Source of the DNA: Phaeovulum sp.
GTDB taxonomy: Bacteria; Pseudomonadota; Alphaproteobacteria; Rhodobacterales; Rhodobacteraceae
Reading direction: 5' to 3'
Length of the DNA stretch: 64,000 nt
NCBI RefSeq assembly: GCF_030684035.1
Contig: NZ_JAUXPI010000023.1
Coordinates: forward strand, 16,203-80,202
Shown: positions 53,656 to 61,330 of the stretch, in pieces
Numbering within the stretch: the stretch's first letter is position 1
Layout: each line of letters begins with the position of its first letter
Program-made: the position numbers and the translations under genes
The notes under the pieces: model-generated
Database searches by the model: none
Seen by the model: only the letters and a program-made list of their open reading frames with translations
What the model was told of the DNA's origin: nothing

Positions 53656-55580
53656 TCGACCAGCTCCAGCCGGATCAGTGCCGCCCCTGCCTCGACCTGC
53701 GCGCCCGCCGCCGTCAGAACCTCGGCAACGCGAGCAGCGCGGGCCGCCAGCAACGTGTGCTCCATCTTCATCGCCTCCAGTATCGCCAGCCGCTCGCCCG
53801 CCGCAACCTCCTGCCCCGGCACCACGAACACCGCCTTCACCAGGCCCGGCATCGGAGCCAGCGTCAAGCCGCCGCCACCCGATACTTCGGCCACCCGCGC
53901 CAGCGGGTCAACCGCGTTGAAATGATGCGCGCCGGCGGCGAAAACGCTGATCCCGCCGGCGTGGGTCACGACATGCGCCCCGGTGCTTGCGCCATCGACC
54001 CACCAGCCGTCTGCGTTCAGCACGCAGTCATGGTCGGTGCCATCAAGCGCGACCGTGATCTGGCCGGGTGCCCGCACCACCAGCGTCGCCATGTGCCCTT
54101 CCAGCAGCACCGCGCGACGCAACGGCGACCAGAGCGTGAAGCCGCCCATCGGCCCCGCCCCTCGCTCCAACCCCGCCGCGGCAATCGCCGCCAGGGCCAC
54201 CACCGCAGCCGCAGGCGCGGGCGCAGCCGCAAGCGCCGCCAGATCGCGGCCGATGAGGCCGGTATCCACCTCGCCCACCCGGAACCCCGGGTGCCGCGCC
54301 AGTGCCGCGAGAAAGCCGAGGTTGGTCACCGACCCCGCCACTTCGGTTGCCTCGAGCGCACGGCAGAGTTGGGCCAGCGCCACCGCGCGGCTGGCCCCGT
54401 GCACCGTCAACTTGGCAATCATCGGGTCATACCAGGGGCTGATGGTATCGCCCGCGCGCACCCCGGTATCGATGCGCGCACCCGGCGGAAACGCCAGATG
54501 GGTGAGCGTGCCGGTGGCGGGCAGAAACCCCGCAGGCACATCCTCGGCATAAAGCCGCGCCTCGAAGGCATGGCCGCTGATGCGCAGGTCTTCCTGCCGC
54601 GCGGGAAGCGGTTCGCCCGCGGCGACGCGCAACTGCCATTCGACCAGATCGACGCCGGTGATCGCTTCGGTCACCGGGTGCTCGACCTGCAACCGGGTGT
54701 TCATTTCCATGAACCAGAAACGGTCGGGCCGCAGCCCCTCGGAGGCGTCCACGATGAATTCCACCGTGCCCGCACCACTGTAGCCGATCGCCTCGGCGGC
54801 GCGCACCGCCGCCTGCCCCATCGCGGCGCGCATCTTGGCCGTCATGCCGGGGGCCGGGGCCTCCTCTATCACCTTCTGGTGGCGGCGCTGCAACGAGCAG
54901 TCGCGCTCGAAAAGATGCACCGCGCGGGTGCCATCGCCAAACACCTGCACCTCGATGTGGCGTGGCTTTTCAACGTATTTCTCGACCAATACGGCGGGGT
55001 TGCCAAAGGCTGTCGCGGCCTCGCCCTGCGCCGATGCCAGCGCTTCGGCAAAACCCGCGGCATTTTCAACCCGCCGCATGCCCTTGCCGCCGCCACCCGC
55101 CACCGCCTTGATCAGCACCGGATAGCCGATCTTCGCGGCTTCGCGCGCCAGATCGGCCGGGTTCTGCCCGGCACCGTGATAGCCCGGCACCACCGGCACC
55201 CCGGCCTCTGCCATCAGCCGCTTGGCCGCATCCTTCAGCCCCATCGCCCGGATCGCATTGCCCGAGGGACCGATGAACACCAGCCCCGCCGCCGCTACCG
55301 CATCGACGAAATCGGGGTTTTCGCTGAGGAACCCGTAGCCCGGATGGATCGCTTCTGCCCCGCTCGCCAGCGCCCCCGCGATGATCCGGTCGCCGCGCAG
55401 ATAGCTTTCGCGCGGTGCCGGGCCGCCGATATGCACCGCTGCATCCGCCATTGCCACATGCCGCGCGCCGCGGTCGGCATCGGAAAAGACCGCCACCGTG
55501 GCCACGCCCATGCGGTGGGCCGTGTCGATCACCCTGCAGGCAATTTCGCCACGGTTGGCGATCAGGATTCTCGTGAACAT
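53652..55580 (-). CDS. methylcrotonyl-CoA carboxylase alpha subunit (biotin carboxylase + BCCP)
   Basis: A 642-residue biotin-dependent carboxylase subunit. Order: biotin carboxylase N-domain (ILIANRGEIACRVIDTAHRMG), ATP-grasp with GGGGKGMRRVENA, catalytic EMNTRLQVEHPVTEAITGVDLVEWQ, then a linker and the C-terminal biotinyl domain with EAMKMEHTLLAA, whose lysine accepts biotin. It partners the beta subunit encoded upstream to make 3-methylglutaconyl-CoA from 3-methylcrotonyl-CoA. Length and context fit MCC rather than acetyl-CoA or propionyl-CoA carboxylase. A repeat-bearing 120-bp gap separates it from the beta gene. Confidence 0.93.
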   Translation of the reverse strand: MFTRILIANRGEIACRVIDTAHRMGVATVAVFSDADRGARHVAMADAAVHIGGPAPRESYLRGDRIIAGALASGAEAIHPGYGFLSENPDFVDAVAAAGLVFIGPSGNAIRAMGLKDAAKRLMAEAGVPVVPGYHGAGQNPADLAREAAKIGYPVLIKAVAGGGGKGMRRVENAAGFAEALASAQGEAATAFGNPAVLVEKYVEKPRHIEVQVFGDGTRAVHLFERDCSLQRRHQKVIEEAPAPGMTAKMRAAMGQAAVRAAEAIGYSGAGTVEFIVDASEGLRPDRFWFMEMNTRLQVEHPVTEAITGVDLVEWQLRVAAGEPLPARQEDLRISGHAFEARLYAEDVPAGFLPATGTLTHLAFPPGARIDTGVRAGDTISPWYDPMIAKLTVHGASRAVALAQLCRALEATEVAGSVTNLGFLAALARHPGFRVGEVDTGLIGRDLAALAAAPAPAAAVVALAAIAAAGLERGAGPMGGFTLWSPLRRAVLLEGHMATLVVRAPGQITVALDGTDHDCVLNADGWWVDGASTGAHVVTHAGGISVFAAGAHHFNAVDPLARVAEVSGGGGLTLAPMPGLVKAVFVVPGQEVAAGERLAILEAMKMEHTLLAARAARVAEVLTAAGAQVEAGAALIRLELVE

Positions 55581-55608
55581 CCCCTTGCCTTTCCTTCACT
55601 TTGCCAAG

Positions 55609-55655
55609 CCGGGGGGCCTGCCCCCCGGTCCCCCCGGGATACTTGCCCTGAAGCA
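55609..55655 (+). repeat. dispersed hairpin element, copy 7a
   Basis: Perfect 8-bp stem CCGGGGGG (55609-55616) and CCCCCCGG (55621-55628) with a 4-nt loop, then TCCCCCCGGGATACTTGCCCTGAAGCA-type tail. It points against the direction of the surrounding operon and faces copy 7b. Confidence 0.75.
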
Positions 55656-55661
55656 TCCGGC

Positions 55662-55693
55662 CTGCTTCAGAAGAAAATATCCCCGCCGGAGGC
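55662..55693 (-). repeat. dispersed tail-type element, copy 7b
   Basis: A 32-bp minus-strand copy starting GCCTCCGGCGGGGATATTTT and ending CTGAAGCAG, seven bases after the carboxylase beta stop. It forms an inverted pair with copy 7a. Confidence 0.78.
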
Positions 55694-55700
55694 AAGATTT

Positions 55701-57305
55701 CTACATCCGGAACAGCCCGAAGCGCGTCGGTTCGATCGGCGCGCAGAGGCTGGCGGAAAGCGAGAGTGCGAGCACCTCGCGGGTCTTGCGCGGGTCGATG
55801 ATACCATCGTCCCAAAGCCGGGCAGAGGCATATAGCGGGTGGCTCTGGCGCTCGAACATCTCGATGGTGGGGCGCTTGAAGGCGGCTTCCGCATCGGGCG
55901 ACCAGCTGCCGCCTCCGCGCTCGATGCCATCACGCTTGACGGTTGCCAGCACCCCCGCCGCCTGCTCGCCGCCCATCACCGAGATACGCGAACTGGGCCA
56001 TGTCCAGAGGAAGCGGGGCGAATAGGCGCGCCCCGCCATGCCGTAGTTGCCCGCACCGAACGAGCCGCCGATCAGCAGGGTGATCTTCGGCACATTGGTG
56101 GTGGCGACAGCGGTGACAAGCTTGGCACCGTGGCGCGCGATGCCCTCGTTCTCGTATTTGCGCCCGACCATGAAGCCGGTGATGTTTTGCAGGAACACCA
56201 GCGGGATAGCACGCTGCGAACAGAGTTCGACGAAATGCGCGCCCTTTACCGCCGCGTCGGAGAAGAGCACGCCATTGTTGGCGATGATCCCGACCGGGCA
56301 GCCCATCACATGGGCAAAGCCGGTGACCAGGGTTTCGCCGAAGCGCGGCTTGAACTCGTCAAAGCGCGAGCCATCGACCACGCGGGCAATCACCTCGCGG
56401 ATGTCGTAGGGGGTGCGCAGGTCGGCGGGCACCACGCCGAGGATCTCCTCGGGGTCGCAAGCAGGGGCTTCCGGGCTTTGCCAGACCACGGTTTCGGGCT
56501 TGCGGCGGTTGAAATGACGGACCGCGCGGCGGGCAAGCGCCAGCGCATGGCCATCATCTTCGGCGAGGTAGTCGGCAACCCCCGAAAGCCGCGTGTGCAC
56601 ATCGCCGCCGCCAAGGTCTTCCGCCGACACCACCTCGCCGGTAGCCGCCTTGACCAGCGGCGGCCCGGCCAGAAAGATCGTGCCCTGATTTTTCACGATA
56701 ATGGTGATGTCCGACATTGCGGGCACATAGGCCCCGCCCGCCGTGCACGAGCCCATCACCACGGCGATCTGGGGAATGCCTGCCGCGCTCATACGCGCCT
56801 GGTTGTAGAAGATGCGGCCGAAATGGTCGCGGTCGGGGAAGACCTCATCCTGATTGGGCAGGTTGGCACCGCCCGAATCGACCAGATAGATGCAGGGAAG
56901 GTTGCACTCGGCGGCGATTTCCTGCGCGCGCAGATGTTTTTTCACCGTCATCGGGTAATAGGTTCCGCCCTTCACGGTGGCATCGTTGGCCAGCACCATG
57001 ACCTCGAGCCCATGCACCCGGCCGACCCCCGCGATCAGCCCCGCGCCGGGGGCGGCACCTTCGTACATGCCATGCGCCGCGGTGGCACCGATTTCAAGAA
57101 ACGGCGCGCCGGGGTCCAGAAGCCCCGCCACCCGCTCGCGCGGGGCCATCTTGCCGCGCGCGGTGTGGCGCGCCACGGCGGCAGCACCGCCCCCGCCCGC
57201 TGCAAGCGCCGCCGCGTCAGCGGCGACTTTCAGCGCCGCGAGATGCGCCGCGCGGTTGGCAAGGAAGGCGGCGGAGGTAGGCAGGGCGGAGGAGGAGAGT
57301 TTCAT
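55701..57305 (-). CDS. methylcrotonyl-CoA carboxylase beta subunit (carboxyltransferase)
   Basis: A 534-residue carboxyltransferase with the two crotonase-like lobes of the family. Seen are [85 protein letters not shown] and, in the second lobe, [21 protein letters not shown]. It catalyses transfer of CO2 from biotin to 3-methylcrotonyl-CoA. The start ATG overlaps the stop of the inserted 299-residue gene by ATGA, so it is now translated behind that gene rather than directly behind the dehydrogenase. Confidence 0.94.
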   Translation of the reverse strand: MKLSSSALPTSAAFLANRAAHLAALKVAADAAALAAGGGGAAAVARHTARGKMAPRERVAGLLDPGAPFLEIGATAAHGMYEGAAPGAGLIAGVGRVHGLEVMVLANDATVKGGTYYPMTVKKHLRAQEIAAECNLPCIYLVDSGGANLPNQDEVFPDRDHFGRIFYNQARMSAAGIPQIAVVMGSCTAGGAYVPAMSDITIIVKNQGTIFLAGPPLVKAATGEVVSAEDLGGGDVHTRLSGVADYLAEDDGHALALARRAVRHFNRRKPETVVWQSPEAPACDPEEILGVVPADLRTPYDIREVIARVVDGSRFDEFKPRFGETLVTGFAHVMGCPVGIIANNGVLFSDAAVKGAHFVELCSQRAIPLVFLQNITGFMVGRKYENEGIARHGAKLVTAVATTNVPKITLLIGGSFGAGNYGMAGRAYSPRFLWTWPSSRISVMGGEQAAGVLATVKRDGIERGGGSWSPDAEAAFKRPTIEMFERQSHPLYASARLWDDGIIDPRKTREVLALSLSASLCAPIEPTRFGLFRM

Positions 57306-58201
57306 TTCTTTCCTTCTTCACTAGGGGAAAGTCGTATTTTCATGCTTTGCCTGCGAACCATTTTACCTGAGGTGAAACCATGCGGAAAAGTGAGTTCAAC
57401 GTTTTGTTCGCCATTCATTCTAGCGAGACGATAATTGCGTATCGCATTACTCAACAACGCAATAAGGAAAATTCTCGCCTTGTCCTCCTCTGGAATGATT
57501 TCTTCTGTATGATAAGATATCTCGAGAGATGGTTTTTTCTCTGACCACTCAATCCAGTTGATACCATCGAGCGGAACGTTGCTCACGGTCTTTCCCGTTT
57601 CAGGATGTGTCAAAGTCATCTTGAAACCCGTTCCGAACGAAAACGGCTTACCATGTTTGAAAGCGTTTATTGCCCCCCGAGAGCGAAGCATTTCGGCTTC
57701 CTCCACAACCAAATTTGCTATTTCGTGTCGCCCGAGTCTTGTCATCCAATCAGGGTCGCCGCTAATGCGGTATGACAACCAGGAGGTGAAATCAAACGCC
57801 CTGTTTTTTCGACTTAGATGAAATTTGCGCGGAACTTTGCGATTCGCAAGGTCGTCAAAAACCTTGTTCATCTCATCATACCTCAAAGTCGAAGCCGCAC
57901 GCGCAAAAGGACCGAAGGGAGGACCTGAAACAATTAGCAACACCAATGTCTCTGCGGCAAAATAGCGAAAGACGCGCGCTAGTGACGAAATGTGATCGCT
58001 ACGCTTTTTCTCTGAAGCCTGAAGCTGCCTAATTATTTCATGATCCAGTAACTCATCACCTTCGTCGTTCTGAATTTGGAAGGTGTCCAGCACGCCATTT
58101 GACATCGCTTCAAGCGTCACATAGTGAAAAAACGGATCAAATCCCTCGAGGAACTGTCTTTCAAGGCCGTCCACCATCGACTTGACCCTGTCTGGCTTCA
58201 T
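57302..58201 (-). CDS. AT-rich gene of unknown function inserted in liu operon
   Basis: A 299-residue protein with no recognised family. It is charged, has no cysteine, and shows one hydrophobic helix (about 81-97, [17 protein letters not shown] region), a conserved-looking [14 protein letters not shown] segment (174-187) and a C-terminal beta-rich part with [14 protein letters not shown] polar end. Base composition differs sharply from its surroundings: 25 G+C of 60 at 57421-57480 against 48 of 60 at 57181-57240. Codons also use many A/T third positions. Yet it fits the operon exactly: GGAGGG in the end of the dehydrogenase gene is its Shine-Dalgarno, and its stop overlaps the carboxylase start by ATGA. 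Most likely a recent acquisition. No defence or enzyme motif is convincing. Confidence 0.75.
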   Translation of the reverse strand: MKPDRVKSMVDGLERQFLEGFDPFFHYVTLEAMSNGVLDTFQIQNDEGDELLDHEIIRQLQASEKKRSDHISSLARVFRYFAAETLVLLIVSGPPFGPFARAASTLRYDEMNKVFDDLANRKVPRKFHLSRKNRAFDFTSWLSYRISGDPDWMTRLGRHEIANLVVEEAEMLRSRGAINAFKHGKPFSFGTGFKMTLTHPETGKTVSNVPLDGINWIEWSEKKPSLEISYHTEEIIPEEDKARIFLIALLSNAIRNYRLARMNGEQNVELTFPHGFTSGKMVRRQSMKIRLSPSEEGKK

Positions 58202-58202
58202 C

Positions 58203-59360
58203 TCACCCTCCCACCAGTTCCCGCCCGATCAGCATCCGCCTGATCTCGCTGGTCCCCGCCCCGATCTCCATCAGTTTCGCATCGCGAAAGAGGCGCGAGA
58301 CCACGGAATCGTTGAGGAACCCGGCACCGCCAAGCGCCTGCACCGCCTGATGCGCCTGCACCATCGCCTGTTCGGAGGCGTAAAGCACCGCCCCTGCCGC
58401 GTCTTCGCGGGTGACCTTGCCACGGTCGCAGCTGCGGGCAACCTCGTAGACATAGGCGCGGGCGGTGTTCATCGCCACATACATGTCGGCGATCTTGGCC
58501 TGCATCAGCTGGAAATTCCCGATCGGCTGGCCGAACTGCTGACGTTCGCGCGCGTAGGGCACCACCTCGTCAAGGCAGGCGGCCATGATGCCAAGGCCGA
58601 TGCCGGACAGCACGAGGCGTTCGAAGTCGAGCCCCGACATCAGCACCCGCACACCCTTGCCCTCGGTGCCCAGAACGTTTTCGAACGGCACTTCGCAATT
58701 GTCGAAGAAAAGCTGCCCGGTATCGGAACCGCGCATGCCGAGCTTGTCGAAATGCGGCGAGGTGGAAAAACCGCTGAAACCGCGCTCGACGATGAAGGCG
58801 GTGATGCCCTTCGAACCCGCCTCCGGGTCGGTCTTGGCATAGACCACCAGCACATCCGCGGTAGGGCCATTGGTGATCCAGTATTTGTGGCCATTGAGCA
58901 CATAGTAGCCGTTGCGCCGCTCGGCGCGCAGCTTCATGCCGACCACGTCCGACCCGGCACCGGTTTCCGACATCGCCATGGCACCGACGGTTTCGCCGGA
59001 AACCAGACCGGGAAGGTAGCGGCGCTTTTGCGCGTCGGTGGCGTTGATCTTGAGCTGGTTCACGCAAAGGTTCGAATGCGCGCCGTAGGATAGGCTGATC
59101 GAGGCGGAAGCGCGGGCAATCTCTTCGGTGGCCACGACATGCGCAAGATAGCCCATCCCCGCGCCGCCATATTCCTCGGCTACGGTGACACCCAGAAGGC
59201 CGAGCGCGCCCATTTCGCGCCAGAGTTCGGGCGGAAAGGTATTGGTGCGGTCCACCTCGGCAGCGATCGGCTTCAGCCGTTCCTGCGCCCAGGGCTGCAC
59301 CATCTCGCGCAGCGCGTTGACATCTTCGCCCAGATCGAAGGCCATGCCACCGGTGAACAT
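58203..59360 (-). CDS. isovaleryl-CoA dehydrogenase
   Basis: A 385-residue FAD-dependent acyl-CoA dehydrogenase, first gene of the leucine operon. FAD and substrate motifs: MAMSETGAGSDVVGMKL, YYVLNGHKYWITNGP, RERQQFGQPIGNFQLMQAKIADM and the C-terminal RDAKLMEIGAGTSEIRRMLIGREL. The catalytic glutamate is in GLDFERLVLSG, the position used by isovaleryl-CoA dehydrogenases rather than by short- or medium-chain enzymes. It oxidises isovaleryl-CoA to 3-methylcrotonyl-CoA, passing electrons to ETF. GGAGGGG lies 7 nt before the ATG at 59360. The usual names would be ivd or liuA. Confidence 0.93.
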   Translation of the reverse strand: MFTGGMAFDLGEDVNALREMVQPWAQERLKPIAAEVDRTNTFPPELWREMGALGLLGVTVAEEYGGAGMGYLAHVVATEEIARASASISLSYGAHSNLCVNQLKINATDAQKRRYLPGLVSGETVGAMAMSETGAGSDVVGMKLRAERRNGYYVLNGHKYWITNGPTADVLVVYAKTDPEAGSKGITAFIVERGFSGFSTSPHFDKLGMRGSDTGQLFFDNCEVPFENVLGTEGKGVRVLMSGLDFERLVLSGIGLGIMAACLDEVVPYARERQQFGQPIGNFQLMQAKIADMYVAMNTARAYVYEVARSCDRGKVTREDAAGAVLYASEQAMVQAHQAVQALGGAGFLNDSVVSRLFRDAKLMEIGAGTSEIRRMLIGRELVGG

Positions 59361-59380
59361 TCCCTCGCCCCTCCCGCTTT

Positions 59381-59398
59381 ATTGAACGTGTGTTCAAT
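59381..59398. promoter_or_regulatory. palindromic operator at liu promoter (TetR-like)
   Basis: Perfect inverted repeat ATTGAAC-GTGT-GTTCAAT, 7-bp arms with a 4-bp centre. It lies between the -10 box and the dehydrogenase start, on the predicted transcription start. Such sites are typical for TetR/AcrR-family repressors of acyl-CoA catabolism; the regulator is not in this window. Confidence 0.7.
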
Positions 59399-59427
59399 TT
59401 ATGCTCCAGCCAAGTGGGTCGCGTCAA
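59398..59427 (-). promoter_or_regulatory. predicted liu operon promoter
   Basis: On the minus strand TTGACG (59427-59422) and CATAAA (59403-59398) with an 18-bp spacer. Transcription would begin near 59391, inside the palindrome. Confidence 0.55.
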
Positions 59428-59501
59428 GCGGGCAAATCGGAGCAGCAAGCGGGGGGCGGCGCAAGCAGATTTGCCAGTCGGAAACGGCGGCCGAGCGCCG
59501 G

Positions 59502-60770
59502 TCAGCCGCCGGACAAGGACGCGGCCCTGGCCGCTGGCAGCGCCGGAGCAAGGCGGCGCGCCAGCTTTGCCTCGGGGTCGGGGCCAACCTCGGCGCGCAG
59601 AACCGCGCCCAGCGCGCGCGCCGCATCGGCAATGGCGGGGTCGGAGCAAGCGGCGAGCACCAATTCGACAATCGCGCCCGCGCGGCGTTCGGGCCGCCAG
59701 AGCAGGCGCGCAATGCCTGCGGTTTCGGCGCGGCGCGCGTGGAAAAGCTGTTCAAGATGTTGCGGCAACGCCACCTGCGGTAACCCCGCCAGTGCCGCCA
59801 TCGACAATGTGCCGTGCTGGCCCGCGCTCAGCACCAGACGTGCGCGGGCGGCGATTTCGGCGGGGTGCAGCGGGGTCGGGGAGATTTCCATTCCCGAGGC
59901 CGCAAGCCGCGCCAGCACCTCGGGCGCGGCACCGGGCAGGTAGCCAAAACGCGGCAACGGCAAGGCCGCAAGCGCATCAGCCACCTCGGGGTCGGCAAGT
60001 TCCTGAGTTGAGAAATAGGCGAAAACCGCAGTACCGCCGACCGCCTCCGGCACCCTGCCCCCGGTCTCGGGGGGCAGCAGGCTGCCGGGTGGGCGCAGGG
60101 CCGCGTAGGGGTCGAGAAAGGCAAAACTGCGTGGCACGACATGATCGGCGGCATAAAGCGCGGGCAGGCGCGGCAAGGGTGCCAGACCCTGTTCGGTGCC
60201 AATGCGATTGAGCAGCGCCAGAACCTCGGGCTCGGGGTGGATGACGCGGTCTTGGTCAGCCAGAAGCTGTGGAAAACGGTCGAGTTCATGCGGCGGCAGG
60301 CCGTAGCCGGTGCCGGTGGCGACGGTGACGATCTGCCAGCCCTCGGCCTGAAGCCCCTGCGCGGCGCGCAAGGCCAGTGGCGCATAATCGGCGACCAGCA
60401 GCGAAATGTCTTCGTCAACGATCAGTTTGCGCCAGAAGGCAAGGCCGCGCCGCACCGCAGCTTCGCGCGCAAGGCCGCAGGCGGCCAGGTAATCGCCCCA
60501 ACTTGCATTGCCCTCAAGCGCCGGGTTCGCGCGCGCCTCGGGCGCATAGCGCAGGGCGGGAGCTTGCAGAACCCGCGCGCCAAGCGCAGCCAGAGTGCCC
60601 GCATGGCGCAGGCTCGGCAGCGCGGCCAGCAGCGGCAAACCCGGACCAAGCGCCCGCGCCACCGCGGCAAGCGATGTCACATGGCCACGCCCCGCGCCCA
60701 TTTCGCTTGCCAGCAACAGCCGCGGCGGGCACGCCGCGGCGGAGCCGCGCCCGCCCTGCCCTGCTGTCAT
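59502..60770 (-). CDS. UGT-like glycosyltransferase (GT-B fold)
   Basis: A 422-residue protein with an N-terminal ASEMGAGRGHVTSLAAVARAL start, like MurG/UGT enzymes, and a C-terminal donor-binding region LVLSAGQHGTLSMAALAGLPQVALPQHLEQLFHARR (about 315-350) that resembles the nucleotide-sugar signature of family GT1. The usual first histidine-glycine pair is replaced by GQHG. Substrate unknown. Its start codon is four bases from the stop of the small secreted protein gene, so the two are probably one unit. Confidence 0.78.
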   Translation of the reverse strand: MTAGQGGRGSAAACPPRLLLASEMGAGRGHVTSLAAVARALGPGLPLLAALPSLRHAGTLAALGARVLQAPALRYAPEARANPALEGNASWGDYLAACGLAREAAVRRGLAFWRKLIVDEDISLLVADYAPLALRAAQGLQAEGWQIVTVATGTGYGLPPHELDRFPQLLADQDRVIHPEPEVLALLNRIGTEQGLAPLPRLPALYAADHVVPRSFAFLDPYAALRPPGSLLPPETGGRVPEAVGGTAVFAYFSTQELADPEVADALAALPLPRFGYLPGAAPEVLARLAASGMEISPTPLHPAEIAARARLVLSAGQHGTLSMAALAGLPQVALPQHLEQLFHARRAETAGIARLLWRPERRAGAIVELVLAACSDPAIADAARALGAVLRAEVGPDPEAKLARRLAPALPAARAASLSGG

Positions 60771-60773
60771 GCC

Positions 60774-61124
60774 CTAGAGACCGCCGCAGCCACCGCCTTC
60801 GTCATCATCATTGCCCGCGTCCGCGAGTACCGTGCCGGTGTCACACACCGCACCCGCCACCCAGGCCCCGGCCCCGCCGTAGGTGCTGCGCGCCCAGGCC
60901 ACGGCGCGGTCGGGATCGAAGATGATCGAGCGCGTCAGCCCGTTTTCGCCGATGCCGTGAACCCGGATATTGCCGTTCACCTCGACCATCAGCGCGGGCA
61001 CATAGCTGCCATCGGTCAGCACCGTGCAGCGCGATACCGTCGCCGCTTCGGCACCCAGAGTCGTGGAAATGAGAATGCCGCCGACAAGGGCGCTGCGGCG
61101 GATGATTTCTGAGGCGGATGCCAT
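60774..61124 (-). CDS. small secreted protein with Gly/Asp-rich tail
   Basis: A 116-residue protein. Start MASASEIIRRSALVGGILIS at 61124 (AGGGG six nt upstream), with a signal peptide ending near ATLGAEA; the mature part has a cysteine pair (SRCTVL, GAVCDTG) and ends NDDDEGGGCGGL. The body (VLTDGSYVPALMVEVNGNIRVHGIGENG) looks beta-rich. I recognise no family. It lies directly upstream of the UGT-like gene. Confidence 0.65.
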   Translation of the reverse strand: MASASEIIRRSALVGGILISTTLGAEAATVSRCTVLTDGSYVPALMVEVNGNIRVHGIGENGLTRSIIFDPDRAVAWARSTYGGAGAWVAGAVCDTGTVLADAGNDDDEGGGCGGL

Positions 61125-61206
61125 TTCTAACCCCTTCTGGATACTCTGCACTTCGGCACCGGGCTGCGACGAATTGTCAGATTGTGGCTCCCGGCACCGC
61201 CGCTCA

Positions 61207-61235
61207 GCGAAACACGCGAAAACTCCACCTGTCAA
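61207..61235 (-). promoter_or_regulatory. candidate promoter of small secreted protein gene
   Basis: On the minus strand a perfect TTGACA (61235-61230) is followed after 17 bp by TTTCGC (61212-61207). The -35 is ideal, the -10 weak. Confidence 0.4.
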
Positions 61236-61245
61236 GCACCCGCGC

Positions 61246-61275
61246 TTGCCAGGCCGGTCCTCGCTCGGCTAGTCT
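61246..61275 (+). promoter_or_regulatory. candidate promoter of two-module glycosyltransferase gene
   Basis: TTGCCA (61246-61251) and TAGTCT (61270-61275), 18-bp spacer, about 55 bp before the start codon. It is back to back with the secreted-protein promoter. Confidence 0.4.
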
Positions 61276-61330
61276 CCGACTTTGTGGGCTGCCGCCAGGC
61301 GCAGCCGGTGCCGACCCAAACGGAGCCCGG

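Noticed and set aside
57302..58201. HEPN-type ribonuclease motif in the inserted AT-rich protein
   Set aside because: RGAINAFKH has the wrong spacing for the HEPN R-x4-6-H motif, so no defence assignment is made.
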